DNA of 55,309 nucleotides from an uncultured Bacteroidales bacterium (GTDB lineage: Bacteria > Bacteroidota > Bacteroidia > Bacteroidales > P3), in assembly GCA_949291555.1 (NCBI GenBank), contig CASEWE010000013.1, positions 1-55,309 of the forward strand. Direction: 5' to 3'. Of the stretch, positions 55,284 to 55,309 are shown one piece after another (the stretch's first letter is position 1; each line of letters starts with the position of its first letter). The position numbers and the translations under genes were made by a program. The notes beneath the pieces were generated by a model. It ran no database searches and was not told where the DNA came from. It was given only the letters and a program-made list of their open reading frames with translations.

Positions 55284-55309
55284 CAGCCCTGTCCGGGGAG
55301 GCGGGCGGC

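Larger units (their letters stand above)
53963..55309. other. 1.35-kb gene-free region: A-poor repeats and an outgoing promoter
   Basis: From about 54061 to 55080 the plus strand contains about 26 A in 1,020 bases by hand count, against roughly a fifth expected. It is rich in C, T and G. Because every stop codon contains A and T bases, this alone opens long frames on both strands. Repeat units at 54087-54246/54417-54576 and 54564-54646/54867-54949 are embedded. It ends with an AT-rich TTTATTATTATATATAG (55123-55139) and the promoter at 55253-55283. No protein family was recognised in any frame. Confidence 0.7.

Overview
The window looks like chromosomal DNA of a GC-rich member of the Bacteroidales (Bacteroidota). 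The signs are a SusC/SusD pair, a TonB-dependent receptor with a carboxypeptidase-like N-terminal domain, a large type IX secretion (T9SS) substrate with a C-terminal sorting domain, Bacteroidota-restricted families (DUF2723, DUF3127, DUF4294, AAA-ATPase-like/DUF1703), and promoters of the Bacteroidota sigma type, TTG-N19-21-TAnnTTTG. No rRNA, tRNA, CRISPR array or intact insertion sequence was recognised. The species cannot be named from the window alone.

Layout. 1-3434: two tandem 513-residue AAA-ATPase-like/PD-(D/E)XK paralogues on the minus strand. 3746-10619: a promoter, two tandem DUF2723 multi-membrane proteins (probable GT-C glycosyltransferases) and a small overlapping membrane protein. 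10814-12253: an MFS transporter behind two sets of short tandem repeats. 12721-14697: a CapD/WbpM-type sugar-nucleotide dehydratase. 14942-19771: susD and susC on the minus strand, ending in a 28-bp-arm palindrome. 20364-24711: a divergent TonB receptor plus a lipoprotein that looks like a beta-helix. 25118-32689: ordinary housekeeping and envelope genes (DedA, DUF2147, acyl-ACP thioesterase, flavin reductase, topoisomerase III, an SSB-tailed DUF3127 protein, a YiiX-like hydrolase). 33004-38418: a 1,804-residue T9SS substrate. 38677-46200: an AddA/AddB-like helicase-nuclease pair with a DUF4294 gene upstream. 46623-49977: a GNAT acetyltransferase and ClpB.

The right-hand 5.3 kb is different. 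It has 0.9 kb of decayed tandem repeats (49978-50895), then broken fragments of what looks like a phage/ICE polyvalent protein with a nuclease-like C-terminal domain (50890-52000), a lipoprotein-type nitroreductase, an unrecognised exported protein, and about 1.06 kb of sequence in which adenine is almost absent from the plus strand. That last stretch contains long direct repeats and is open in several frames on both strands. It ends just before a well-formed promoter that reads out of the window.

Themes. Envelope work dominates: nutrient import (SusCD, the TonB receptor), glycan or glycoprotein synthesis (DUF2723, CapD) and T9SS secretion. Genome maintenance forms a second group (TopB, DUF3127, AddAB). 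Short repeats and low-complexity sequence recur. A 38-bp element lies inside two genes and upstream of one of them. Several conserved enzymes (TopB, thioesterase, acetyltransferase) carry Ala/Gly/Glu-rich in-frame insertions.
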